Positions 33,001-44,006 of a stretch of 64,000 bases of DNA are shown here, piece by piece; positions within the stretch are counted from its first letter, which is position 1; each line of letters opens with the position of its first letter. This DNA comes from Undaria pinnatifida. Taxonomy: Eukaryota; Sar; Phaeophyceae; Laminariales; Alariaceae. The stretch is from positions 1,894,001-1,958,000 of the forward strand of contig JABAKD010000036.1 of the NCBI GenBank assembly GCA_012845835.1. Reading direction: 5' to 3'. The notes below the pieces were generated by a model. It worked only from the letters and a program-made list of their open reading frames with translations, did not search any database and was not told where the DNA came from. A program made the position numbers and the translations under genes.

Positions 33001-34774
33001 ACATGAAATCAAAGACAAAAAAGAGAAGAACAAACTTGGTGAAATGCCTCCCCAGGGTATACGAACAATGCCCATATCTCGCGAACTACAATTCGCACGC
33101 CAAATCAAGCTTCACCGATAGTGTTGCCCTTGTTGATGCCGTCTTGTGGATATGCTCATCAAACTTTTACTTATTCATTGTTTAATCGCCCGAAGGTGGA
33201 ATGTTACGCTTCTTCCGGAACCAGCTGGTAGTAATATTTTTTCAAATACGGACGTCAGGCTCGTTTTTCCATAAACGTGATGAATATCGTATTGTAAACG
33301 GTGTTCGAATTCTCCGCAGAAATAAGGGATGCCGGATTAAGAAACGTGTACCGTCAAGCCGCAGTAATCGGAGCAAATTATACCAGGAACTGCGTGCCAG
33401 GTGTAAGACACACTGCTGGTTTGGGCGCACCAATAAGCTATTGAGGCTGGGGGTGAACTAAGCGTTTCTTATCATTTAATAGAGGACCCGTGCTGCCACT
33501 ACCGTACCTCAGCCACATCGTTCTACTGTACGTGAGTACGTTGTACGACGCTACACGTGTACCATGATATGAATAGCAGCAGAGGCACCTGTAGCTTACG
33601 ATTCAGCGTAACGTAATTCGCATCAATCCTTCTCGCGTGCTCGCACGTCGCACAAGGGTGTACAGTTTCGTCGCTGAGGTATACACCTATCGCACTGCTG
33701 AAACTATTATAGAAGCGTGACTTCTCGAGATTGCGCAGATATTAGACACATCGGGGTTGAATCGTTTCGTTGAGCCCACGACTAGCGCACGCCGGCGTCT
33801 TTGGCGTGACTGTTTTACTTGTTTAGTGCCACTAACTGTTAGTTACTATGATATTGACGCCATATTGCAGTAAATTCCAGGCAGAGTGAACTGGGGTCTT
33901 TGTGACGGAGTGCGTCAGCTGTGAGCTGCCAACCACACCGCGTTGGTGAAGCAGCAGACCTAACCTGCTACAAACGTACGCACTACCAATATTGACATGT
34001 TGACCCTAACCTTTAGGAAACAACCTGGCCACAATTTTTTACACCTATCGTAGTAATAGCACATGTCCCTTCCTGTTTTACGCACTGATCTACTGCATTG
34101 CTGGTGGCACTGTGACGTGTGTGTGGCCGAGAGTGCGACCCAGGAACTGGTCACCAGCTCAGAAATACCCCACCCGAATCCCGTGCTCGCAGACGGTAAG
34201 AGAATCGGGGACGCCGTGGATTCATCCCCGGGTTGCCCGTTCCATTCGTCGAATGCGCGGAGCAGTCCTCGCGGCGGGAAGGCTTGTCATCTTGCTGCTA
34301 AAGGTAAGCGTCGGTCGACGTAGAATATGGAAACCTGAGGCTAACCCCGTTGAGACTTATTAATAGTTGCAGAGGAAAAAAATGACGAATAAAACTGGCA
34401 ACTACAGGATCAGCACCTCGAAGCGACAATGGCTGCTATTAATAGGTTGGGGGGGGTGACAATGGTTTTCGCAAGGGGTGGCACGATACGCTTGCAGCAT
34501 GACCAATAATATTGCATGTTGCGCGCTCGCACTATGATAAATCCACTGTTATCATTTGGTTTTTATCGCTAAACATGAGTTTTTCAAACGGTCCATGGGT
34601 TTCGCTGAATATTTGTTATTCGGGCACCGCAGGCGTCGTTTGTGATGACGTCAAATCACCCGGCAATGCTCGCGTGCCTCTGACGCGTTCTGCGATAGGA
34701 GTGCGCCCTGACCATCTCAAGCTACTCAGTTTGGCGGTCCATCCCGAACTCAAGAACTGGTTGTGACAAAATCG
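30011..34774. other. Intergenic, no confident gene
   Basis: Both strands carry open frames up to about 165 codons (for example 32501-33004 minus and 32520-32945 plus, which overlap each other), but none shows a domain, splice-consistent neighbour or codon-like conservation I can defend. A TACCTGGTA site is at 31680 and CTATTAATAG at 34436. Confidence 0.4.
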
Positions 34775-34975
34775 GAACGTGCAACGCAATGAACAATCCC
34801 TTGGCCTACTGTGGGTATACTCGTACAAGGAATGCTATTGTCAAAACACAACACAATCGAGTAGTATGTTAGTCTAAATGCCTAATTGAGAAGCCCCGCC
34901 AGTCATCTTTGTTTTGGGCATATAATGCTCTATACATACCACTATCGTAGCACGCGGCGGTAGCAAAAGCAGCAG
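34775..34975 (+). repeat. Dispersed repeat with TATCGTAGCACG end, copy 1
   Basis: Shares with 46150-46305 the words CCCTTGGCCTA, GGTATAC and AATTGAGAAGCCCCGCCAG-like DNA, and the end TATCGTAGCACG. Shorter relatives lie near 36625-36680 and 37094-37170. Confidence 0.6.
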
Positions 34976-35889
34976 CAGGAGCAGGAGCAGCAGTAGTAGC
35001 CTGAGCACCGTTGTATTTTTTTCCCTTCTCAAGTACAGGGCTTACCAGGGGGCGAAGTCTGCTTCATTCGCTCTGGTTGTCCTGTCTTGTTATTGCGCTC
35101 GATGTTGTGAATGCATGCAGTAAGGTATACCCACCTTGGGATACCCCGGTTTAAGACGTTCCGATGCAGAATCGGCCTGTCTCTTTAGAGAAATGTACTT
35201 GGAATTGGTGTGGGATCATTTTGCTCGGTAGTAACCTATACGACCAAACATGGGAGATTTTTGTTGTACCACTGAAATAGCTTTGTCCCGAGCTGGTCTT
35301 CAAATGGGTACTGTATACCACTGTAAATCCCTCTGGGCTTGAGAGGGAACAGGAAGTGTCGAATTAGTATGACGATTACACCACCGGCCACACGGAGGGT
35401 CTGTTAGCTGCTGGCGTAGGAGATGCGTACTCCGCAGTGCAACATAGGGAGATGTATGACACGCACGCAGCATGCTGCTACTTGTACATGCTGCATGACC
35501 AAATCTGCTCAATGTGTTTGCAATGTACCAGATATGTGTCTGTCTCGAAGTTTGTTGCCACAAAGCTTGTCTCTTAGTAGTAGGATGATGAATCGGCACG
35601 GATACTGGATGTGCTGTATGCCGATGGGGGGAAATACCTGTTTAGTGTGAAGAGCAAACACAACACATACAACACGCTGCTGGATGCTCGTCCTAGACGG
35701 CTGGCTGATATCACCGATTTATTGTTTTACAGGTCGCTGCACTATAATAAGATAAAAAGGGTCAATGGCAATGATGACAGTATCGGCAGTTATTCCAATC
35801 AGCGATTGATCTCAGGTATTTCCTTGAGCTGTGAAACCACACGCCGGATACCACTACGCGTTTTGGACTATCGGTTTCGTCGTTCCTGT
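34976..35889. other. Intergenic, AGC/AGT repeat and nothing else seen
   Basis: A short GCAGCAGGAGCAGG-type simple repeat at 34968-35002; no gene recognised. Confidence 0.4.
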
Positions 35890-36260
35890 ATGCAATCAAG
35901 TTGCGATAATCGTGCATGCAATCGTTTTCGATAACCGTGCAAGGTAACTAGTTTCGATAATCGTGTAGACTACCAACTAGTCTCGATTATCGTGCACCGG
36001 TAGACTATTGGCAATCGTCTGAGATAATCGTGTATGGCAGTCGGTTTTCGATCATTGCTTTCAACAATCGTGTTGGACTACAAAATTGTTTTCGACAACA
36101 TTCGTCCTGGAGATCGATTTCAACAAATCGTTTTCGACTTCCCTTTTCGGCAATCATGTTCGACTTGTGCCCTTTTCGAAAGTCGTTTTCGATATTGATT
36201 TTCGGATTTACTGTCTGTCGAAAATCGTTTTCATGATAGCGAATAGCTGTTATCGACGAT
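35890..36260 (+). repeat. Irregular array of CGATAATCGTG boxes
   Basis: Boxes at about 35904 (CGATAATCGTGC), 35929 (CGATAACCGTGC), 35955 (CGATAATCGTGT), 35984 (CGATTATCGTGC), 36022 (GATAATCGTGT) and 36064 (ACAATCGTGT), spaced 25-42 bp. Looser TTTTCGA/AATCGTTTTCGA words continue to about 36260. The core CGATAATCG is a near-palindrome. Confidence 0.75.
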
Positions 36261-37984
36261 CGTTTTTGATAGTCGACGTTCTTGGCTCTTCGGCCGCTGC
36301 TGCAACGTTATCGATTTTCCACGCCAGACGCTACTAATAGTTGGAAGTACTACCAATACTACTAATAGTACGGTTGGGGCGCACCTTACTGTAGTTTTCC
36401 GCGGCTCCTCAGCTGCTAAACGACCCTACTTAACACGTACTCTATACCTCGCTCGCCCTGAACTTGAGGAACAAATGAAAGTGCTCACTTGAGTAGCTCT
36501 GTCTCACTCAAAGAAGTATTTTTTAAGCAGCATTTCATGTGCAACGCGATTCGCATTCCTAGATACATATTAATATTTTACTATCGTAGTGTTGGTCTAA
36601 CGATGGCCGGGTATGGGATGCCCTTAGTCAAGGAGCCCCGTCGATCAGAAACGGTTTGGCGAAAAAGTGGTACCCAGTGGTAGGTAGCCGAAGATGCCAG
36701 GAATTGGCAGCTATTTGCACCTTAGGAGCCCCTACATTCAAACTAGTATATTGCGTCTCGGCTGCCGCTCGTCACAGGACAAGCTGTCGTCTCCTGGCGT
36801 ATTCGATCGTATCACGCGCCGCCAGCCGTGGTTACTTGCACGGTTAGACGCATGCTACTATGGGTAATAGTACGGTAGAGGTTCACCTTTTTTTTTTTGA
36901 GGCTACTCACTTCCATGACTTGAGGAACCGTACAGTTCACTCAAAACCTGACTTTGATGCTTTGATAAATAAAAGGAAGTTCAACCCCATGACCTAGACA
37001 TGTAACGACTCATAAACTAAAACACCCACCCAAATAGGATAAAATAGGATAGGATCGGATAGGATAAGATAGGATTCCAACGATATTGGATAGTTCCTCA
37101 ATTAAGAAACGCCGTCAGGTCACAAATCTTTTGGCCGACAAGTGCTACTCCTATCGTAGCACGTGTCGTCGTCCCCCCCCCCCCTCCAAATTCGTTGAAA
37201 TCCCTCGAAACATTTTGACGTATGTTTCGGTAATGGGCACGCTAACTTGTCCTCCCTCTCCTCCCTCTCCAACTTCGTTGAAACCCCTTGAATCCTTTTG
37301 CGACGTGTTCAGTAACGGTCACGACAACCTGTGCATGGAGTTGGTGAAGAGAGGGGCTGCTGTTAGCGCTGTCAATTCCTCCACCTAACTGCCGGTACAC
37401 TGGGTGCCGTACAAGGTGGGAAAATTAACCTTGACCCACCGCCCGTGGGACTTGAGCGGGAAAGGGGGTCGGATATAAATGACGTGATGGTATGGTATGG
37501 TTATATGAAATGATTATTTGACATTGCACAATTGGCCATACCAAACAGCTCGGGTTATATACTGGGGTAGGAGAGGTGTCCGAACAGTACCGTTGGGAGA
37601 TGTAAGACATGCGCACAACAATATGATGCTTGTATTGTTGCACGTTTCTCCTGTCGTCGCCGGTTGAAAACACCGCACTTGTTGCTTTTCCGGCCTCTGA
37701 TTGCGGTCCCCAACATATTATATTAAGGTGTAGAGGGGTAGTAGAAGCTCTGTCACACTTAGTACTAGCACTGTTGTTTGTGGATGCCAATGCGTTTATT
37801 TTTACTCCGAATCGGTGCCAATGTCCTTGTCGTTGTCGTTCTTTTGTTTTTATCACTGCGAATCGTCGTCAATGTTTTTGTCAGTATCGTTATCATTGTC
37901 CTTGTCATTTGCATATTTGTCATGACCATGGTGCAGGGTGTGATATGGTACGGTTCCGATTGGTGTGACAAGGTGCGATATAGT
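36261..37984. other. Intergenic with short tandem repeats
   Basis: Pieces of the TATCGTAGCACG repeat family (36625, 37094), an AGGATA-type hexamer run (37036-37076), a poly-C run near 37171 and a CTCCCTCTC stretch. No gene was recognised. Confidence 0.4.
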
Positions 37985-38040
37985 ATGGTATGGTATGATA
38001 TGGTATGGTATGGTATGGTATGGTGTGGTGTGGTATATGT
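37985..38040 (+). repeat. GTATG pentamer repeat
   Basis: (TATGG)n with minor variants. A similar but longer tract is at 48475-48665 and a short one near 37485. Confidence 0.85.
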
Positions 38041-38930
38041 AGATGTATAATATTATCTTGGTTTTTCTTGGCTCACTGCTCTCCGGCGCCCGAGGGTTTC
38101 TTCTCGCACTTTAGGCCGCGGGGCAAGCTATCCTGCCATGGGTACATTATGAAGCATGCCTGGATCTCGGCCGAGCTCCGTGGTGGTGCTTGGCGCATTA
38201 AACATCGCTCAGCTGACTCTATTTAACAAGGGATTGCGTTCCGCCACCCTGAGACGAGCAGGTCACATGCAACACCCCAAATCGTTTATAAATTTTGATA
38301 GGCTTTTACAAATTTTCGTTCTTTTTTGTTTTGTTTGAAAAATATGTCCCGCTACTCGCCCAGTCTCGAAACACCTTCTCTGTTTTGATCGCACCCTCTC
38401 AACAGTTGCAGCAGTGAAAGCAGCAGTAGCCGCAGCAGTAGCCGCAGCAGTACCGCAGCACAACAGCAGCAGCTGGAGCAATATACAGCATCAGCAATAC
38501 ACATGTGCCGAGCGCCGTAGATCTCGCGGCGGCGAACAGGGTGCAGACAGGGGTGTATCATGTGCCGAAATTGTCCCTGTTCTCTCGCTTGGTATGCCGT
38601 GTCGGCCGATAATATAGGGAGCAAAAAAATACTCATATCCAATGTTTCACGTCCCCTATATTTTGCCCAGCAAGAAACTGTCAACAGATATGCGACGTTT
38701 CGTTGGCTTCCTCGGCCACAGCGATAGCTGCCTGGAACCGTGTGCGCCTGGTGAACACGCGACGGGGGCCGGGTTTCCTCGAATTCGAGGGGTCGGGGCT
38801 GCCGATGTCCGTCGCGACTTGGCCGGCATCGGCGGACAGAGGGTGACTGGGGATGGGGCGCCTGGTGACTATTTAATACATGAAAACTAAAAAATCTCGG
38901 GGTGTTGCTGGAGGAGACTGGATTAGGCAT
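38041..38930. other. Intergenic, no gene seen
   Basis: Contains an interrupted CAG-rich stretch (38405-38490). Open frames on both strands overlap and lack motifs. Confidence 0.4.
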
Positions 38931-39010
38931 AGTAGTAGCGGTAGTGGTAGCAGCAGCAGTAGTAGTAGTAGTAGTAGTAGTAGCAGTAGGAGAAGTAGTA
39001 GCGGCAGCAG
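38931..39010. repeat. AGT/AGC microsatellite
   Basis: Interrupted (AGT)n/(AGC)n, about 80 bp. Confidence 0.85.
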
Positions 39011-39064
39011 TTTACATGTCCCAACGCGTGGCTCCCTCTCCAACACACAGCTGTGCATAGGAGG

Positions 39065-39106
39065 TTGCATTGGAAAGGCGATGTACACGTAACAGCTCCA
39101 ATGCAA
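39065..39106. repeat. Hairpin repeat related to the MITE-like element
   Basis: TTGCATTGGA (39065-39074) and TCCAATGCAA (39097-39106) form a perfect 10-bp stem with a 22-nt loop. The same hairpin recurs 110 bp downstream (39175-39216) inside the MITE-like element. Confidence 0.8.
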
Positions 39107-39148
39107 TGCGGGAAGAGGGGGGGCGGTTTATATTTAGGGAAGTAATAC

Positions 39149-39276
39149 TATTGATCGAGGTCCTGCCCCATAGGTTGCATTGGAAAGGCGGTGTACACGT
39201 AACAGCTCCAATGCAATGCCCAGGAGGAGGGGAGGCGAGAACCTTTTGCAATTTGGCAGCAGGACCTTGATCAATA
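39149..39276. mobile_element. MITE-like foldback, 128 bp
   Basis: Ends in 18-bp inverted repeats, TATTGATCGAGGTCCTGC at 39149 and GCAGGACCTTGATCAATA at 39259-39276, with one mismatch. It encloses the TTGCATTGGA hairpin. Non-coding, with no transposase and no convincing target-site duplication. The adjacent hairpin copy at 39065 suggests a partial older copy or local duplication. Confidence 0.6.
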
Positions 39277-39540
39277 ACTCCAGCTCCTGTTACTCCTTAG
39301 CAAGAGCTTTTTAACTACCTCAGCTCTTCCATCAGATGCCACACTTCTCAGCGGTCTACAACCCATTGCACAGTGTGCATGCCGCGGATGCCGTGGTATG
39401 AGCAGTAGTAGTGGTACTGGTGGCGTAGTGAACAGTATAGCAGCGAAATAGTGCGGTATGATGCGTAAAAATTAAAAAAATAACAGGGCCATCACGAACA
39501 CGCACCCACGAACTATGCCACACGTTCTACCCACCCACGT

Positions 39541-39960
39541 GCACCCCCACCATCCACCCACCACCCACCGACCAAGCTACTACCGCAGAAATACAACAGC
39601 AGTGGAGCAGGAGGTACCGTCCAATCCACAACGGCAGCACACCAGTACGGCAGTACGGACCACAGCGGTACACCTGTGGTACGCCAGGGGCTGGGTGGGA
39701 TTTATTTGCACTTCCTTACGATGCTCCACCTTCCGGGGGAGAGCGCGAGCCGTCACCCACCAAGCACCCACCACCCACCCACCGACCAACCCACCACCAC
39801 AGCAGTATAACAGTAATGGAGCAGTACGTACCGACCAATCCACAACGACAGCACAGTACGGACCACAGCGGTACACCCGTAATACGCCAGGAGCTGGGTG
39901 GGATTTGCACTTCCTTACGATTCTCCACCTTCCAGGGGAGAGCGCCAGCCGTCCCCGGAA
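39541..39960 (+). repeat. 214-bp tandem duplication, two units
   Basis: Units starting near 39568 and 39782 share CACAACG, GTACGGACCACAGCGGTACAC, GCTGGGTGGGATTT, CACTTCCTTACGAT and CTCCACCTTCC. A Pro/His-rich open frame spans both units but is not conserved in reading frame between them. Confidence 0.8.
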
Positions 39961-40189
39961 GAGGCTTCTCATGCCCCCCGCTTGCGGAGTTGGGACTCAT
40001 CGGCTGTTGTGTTGCCGGGCACACCGAGGGCTGATTTGTGGGGCGGGCGTGGCCCGGGCGTGCGGTCGCTAGGGGCCGGGTGGCGAGAGGTAGAGCGTAG
40101 AGTTGAAAATGTACTGTTTTGAGAGTAGGGCGAATTGCCCCGCTTGCACGCGGGAGCTTTCACACGTGATGTTAGTTCGGCAAATTAGC

Positions 40190-40280
40190 AAGGTGGCTGC
40201 CACATGTGCGTATAGCGATGATACCGACATGAATATCGAAAGGCAATATATTTCGATATGAAACCGATAAACGTGAAGTA
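40190..40280 (+). repeat. Dispersed GATATCGAAAGGTAAT repeat, copy 1
   Basis: About 80 bp with TGCCACATGTG, ATATCGAAAGG, TTTCGATATGA and ACCGATA words. Relatives are at 46715-46800 and 46925-47005. Confidence 0.6.
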
Positions 40281-40625
40281 CTATTCTATTCTAATTCCAT
40301 CTGCCATCTGACAATGTACAGCATGATTGTCAGCGCCGATCACTCACACGTATCCCCAGAAAGAAGAAAATCGGGGAAATCGGCCCGAAGCAAACTTATG
40401 CACGAAGTCAACCTCCCTTCTGCGCAAAAAAAAGCAAGCAGAAGCCCGGACAGGAAACAAACGCACGGTTTCATAACATCCTGTGCCTACTTCCAGCTTA
40501 GCAACGATCTCAATGTGTCGAACCTAGGCTACGCCTTGGACAATACTGCACTCGCTTGCGGTTGGGGTACCTGATCTAAATCCGGACCAAAGTCTTCCAC
40601 CACCTGTTCTAGGCCTAGATCATCA

Positions 40626-41152
40626 AACCCGTGAAGGTCCGCTTCTAAACTCGAACGCAAGGGTTGCCGGAAGACCTCGATTGGCACCTAGAAGAGGGAC
40701 CGGACGACAGCGATCTTGACCTAGAGCAGGTGGCGCAAGAACTTGTTCTGGACCTAGCACAAGTGGAGGACGATCTTGTTCTGGGCCTAGCACAGGTGGT
40801 GGAAGACCTTGGTGTGGACCTAGAGGAGGAGCTGGACAACAGTGATCTGGGCTTAGAACGGGTGGCGGAAGAACCTGGTGTGGACCTAGAGGAGGTCCAG
40901 ACGAAGTTGTTCTGCCACCCCTTCCAGACCCAGGTCACTCTCGCCCGGCTGCTCTTCTAGGTCCAGACCAAGGTGTTCCGCCACCTATGCTAGGTCCAGA
41001 CCAAAGTCGTTCGCCGCCTGTGCTAGGTCCAAACCAAGGTCTTCTGCCACCTGTTCCAGGTCCAGATCGCTGCCTTCCGGCCCCTCTTCTAGATCCGAAT
41101 CAAGGCATTCCGGCACCTTGCGTTCGCTGTTGGAAGCGGACCTTCACGGGTT
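40626..41152. repeat. 527-bp foldback of 33-bp repeats, copy 1
   Basis: Left arm (from AACCCGTGAAGGTCCGC at 40626) and right arm (ending GCGGACCTTCACGGGTT at 41152) are inverted complements of about 260 bp each, meeting at GGACCTAGAGGAGGTCC (40882-40898). Each arm is made of 33-bp units such as GACCTAGCACA... and GACCTAGAGGAG..., encoding 11-residue units (DLEQVAQELVL, DLAQVEDDLVL, GLAQVVEDLGV). The left arm is open on + from about 40664 to 40960. The right arm encodes the same family on the minus strand with stops. Confidence 0.85.
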
Positions 41153-41757
41153 CGCATGTTCGCTTCTTCTGCTGGGTAGCGGAAAATGGTGGACCATGTA
41201 AGCGGGGCCATGTAAGCGGGGCATGGAGCGGTGGAGAGAGTCATCAGCTCGCGGAATGGTATTAGAGGAATGGGATGATACAGCTTCTTATTTTTTCCCT
41301 GGCGTTGATAATGGGGCTGCGTTGGTATACTGTTGGGTGCGTCAATGAAAACACAATGTAGTCGTTAACGGCAATAAAAATGTTCCACAAAAAGATGAAG
41401 TGGAAAAGGAAAATTGATGTTACCAAATTACCCAATCGGGAGCACTGAACTATGCCTGCCATGCAGGAACTATACCCCAAAAGCTCGAAGTGAGTCATAT
41501 TTGGTTTCGAGGCGCGAGCTCTTGTTTCGAGGCGCGAGCTCTTGGACCAAGGTTTGGGCTTCCTCTAACCCAAGTTGATGGATGTACGATATTTAGGTTG
41601 TGTTCTCGTTCCGAGCAACGACGCCGACAACACAGCCCCCGGCGCACACTCAGCGGGATATTCCACGCCACCTGTCTCGCAGACATCGAGCGCTCGTATC
41701 GATAGCTCACCGGCCGAGAGCCCGGCAGCAACCCATCCAGGCCAAAAACCAGCAGCA

Positions 41758-41936
41758 ACTTGCAGCAGTAGCAGAGCAGCACCCGCCAGCAACAACAGCA
41801 GCCCGCGATAGGCCCTGGTCAGCAGCGACAGCCCACGACTGGCGACGGTATATCTGCCGCAGTCCATGTCCGACGACTATCCGGCCGTCTTTGCGTGGTT
41901 AGCTGCAGCAGCAAGCAGCCATGTCTGCTGCGTGCG
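41758..41936. repeat. Duplicated CAG-rich segment, copy 1
   Basis: Shares GCAGCAGTAGCAGAGCAGCA, GACGGTATATCTGCCGCAGTC and AGCAAGCAGCCATGTCTGCTG with 43829-44006. The minus strand reads a hydrophobic leader-like stretch, but the other copy does not preserve it. Confidence 0.75.
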
Positions 41937-42175
41937 ACGAGGCCACGCAGTCAACCTCCCGTCTGCATCCGGAAGGAAGAACAGCAAGCGAAACGAGGAA
42001 AGAAAAAATGCGAACGGTTTCTATCATCTTTTTGTGCCTACTTCCAGCTTCGCAGCGACCTAATTTGTCGACGCAAGGCCACGCCTTGGACAACACTGCA
42101 CTCGCTTGCAATTGGGGTACCTGATCTAGATCCAGCCCAAGGTATTGCGCCACCTGTTCTAGGCCTAGATCATCA

Positions 42176-42701
42176 AACCCGTGAAGGTCCGCGTCTAAAC
42201 GCGGACGCAAACATTGCCGGAAGACCTCGATTCGGACCTAGAAGAGGGGCCGGACGACACGATCTGGACCTAGAGCAGGTGGCGCAAGAACTTGTTCTGG
42301 ACCTAGCACAGGTGGCGGACGATCTTGTTCTGGGCATAGCACAGATGGCGGAAGACCTTGGTATGGACCTAGAGGAGGAGCTGGACAACAGTGATCTGGG
42401 CTTAGAACGGGTGGCGGAAGAACCTGGTGTGGACCTAGAGGAGGTCCAGACGAAGTTGTTCTGCCACCCCTTCCAGACCCAGTTCACTCTCGCCCGGCTG
42501 CTCTTCGAGGTCCAGACCAAGGACTTCCGCCACCTATGCTAGGTCCAGACCAAAGTCGTTCGCCGCCTGTGCTAGGTCCAAACCAAGGTCTTCTGCCACC
42601 TGTTCCAGGTCCAGATCGCTGCCTTCCGGCCCCTCTTCTAGATCCGAATCAAGGCATTCCGGCACCTTGCGTTCGCTGTTGGAAGCGGACCTTCACGGGT
42701 T
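42176..42701. repeat. 526-bp foldback of 33-bp repeats, copy 2
   Basis: Nearly identical to the element at 40626-41152, including centre (GGACCT at 42431, AGGTCC at 42442) and arm ends. The flanks are also shared (from about 42040 and to about 42760), so the duplicated unit is larger than the foldback itself. Confidence 0.85.
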
Positions 42702-43828
42702 CGCATGTTTGCTTCTTCTGCCGGGTAGCGGAAAATGGTGGACCATGTAAGTGGGGCAAGGACCGTGGGTGGAGAACCCTAACTCGGCACGAGGAGAATG
42801 ATCGCATCACGTAGTGTGGATATGGTAAGGCATCCACGAGGCCGTTACATAGTAATACCCATTGCTGTACCTGGAGTGGTCACACCAGAAAACAAAGTAA
42901 CCTTGGCGCTGTCACCCATAAGCAAGAAAGTCGGCACAAGGTGCCGAAGCCCTTCTAACGAGCGGTTCTTGGAAGGCTGCAGTTCACGCCTCATGCGACT
43001 CGCTGAACACCTCACTGCGCTTCGCGCTTGGTGCAAGCAACGTCTGCCTGGTTGGTGAAAACCCGACGTGCTCCGTCCCGGCATAGTAGGGAAGCGAGGG
43101 TCTACGGTCATACGACTACGGCCATGCACAAACTGAGCACACCCCCCATATGACCAGTGGAAAAGGGTGACTCGGCAAGTTTTGTTTAACGGCCTCGGGC
43201 TGTCTCTAGGATAGAAACTCGTATCGACCGATGACAAGCCTTCAAGAAATTCTTTAATGTTCAGGCTTTCTCCAAGCGGGGGCGAAAAAACGAACTGGGC
43301 CGCATTTTGCACGACCCGGTTGGAAGTACTCTAAGACATGTCTTTACAAATTTTCGCGCAAAAGATCGAAGGTCTGACCTGCCTATGTCCAGCATTGAGC
43401 ATAATCTAGCGAAAAACTGGATCCTAGACTAAAACCCAGTAATTTGACGCAAAAAACGTAATGTACTCATTTTATGCGCACAAAATGCCAATTGTCCACG
43501 CCTTTTTTCGAGAGATAGACGCTGAAAGGTTGCACACGTATTCTACATGCCCATCCCGAGGCCTTACCTCTGGTTGTTTTTGTTTCCGCCGTTTCGTTTT
43601 TGTCTAAAGTGGTCCATATTTTCCGTAAAGTTTTAACTGTCGAAAATGAGGGCACCCCCCCCCCCCCCCGGCAGTTGAGGTCTTGCCAACGGCACATAAA
43701 AAACGTGTGCAAATGTTCATGGTGTGAATGGAAAAAACGGCGTGGACATTGACCGGGGAATACATTTCGGTAGGGCTGTGTATCGGTAGCATTTAACGAT
43801 ACTATATATATACATCGTAGATCGGCAC
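42702..43828. other. Intergenic, no gene seen
   Basis: No gene recognised; a poly-C run of about 17 bases at 43655-43672. A stretch near 43530-43620 resembles 26650-26760. Confidence 0.4.
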
Positions 43829-44006
43829 AGCTTGCAGCAGTAGCAGAGCAGCACCCCGCGTGCTCCCGCCGGCAACAGTAGCACCCCGCGGTAGGCACTG
43901 GTCAGCAGCGATAGCCCTCGACCGACGACGGTATATCTGCCGCAGTCTATGCAGTCCATGCCCGGCGACTAGCTGCAGCAGCAAGCAGCCATGTCTGCTG
44001 CGTACG
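43829..44006. repeat. Duplicated CAG-rich segment, copy 2
   Basis: Counterpart of 41758-41936, shorter and more diverged at its left end. Confidence 0.75.

Noticed and set aside
32501-33004. Overlapping frames of 141 and 167 codons on opposite strands
   Set aside because: Mutually exclusive, without motifs; length is within chance for a GC-balanced stretch.
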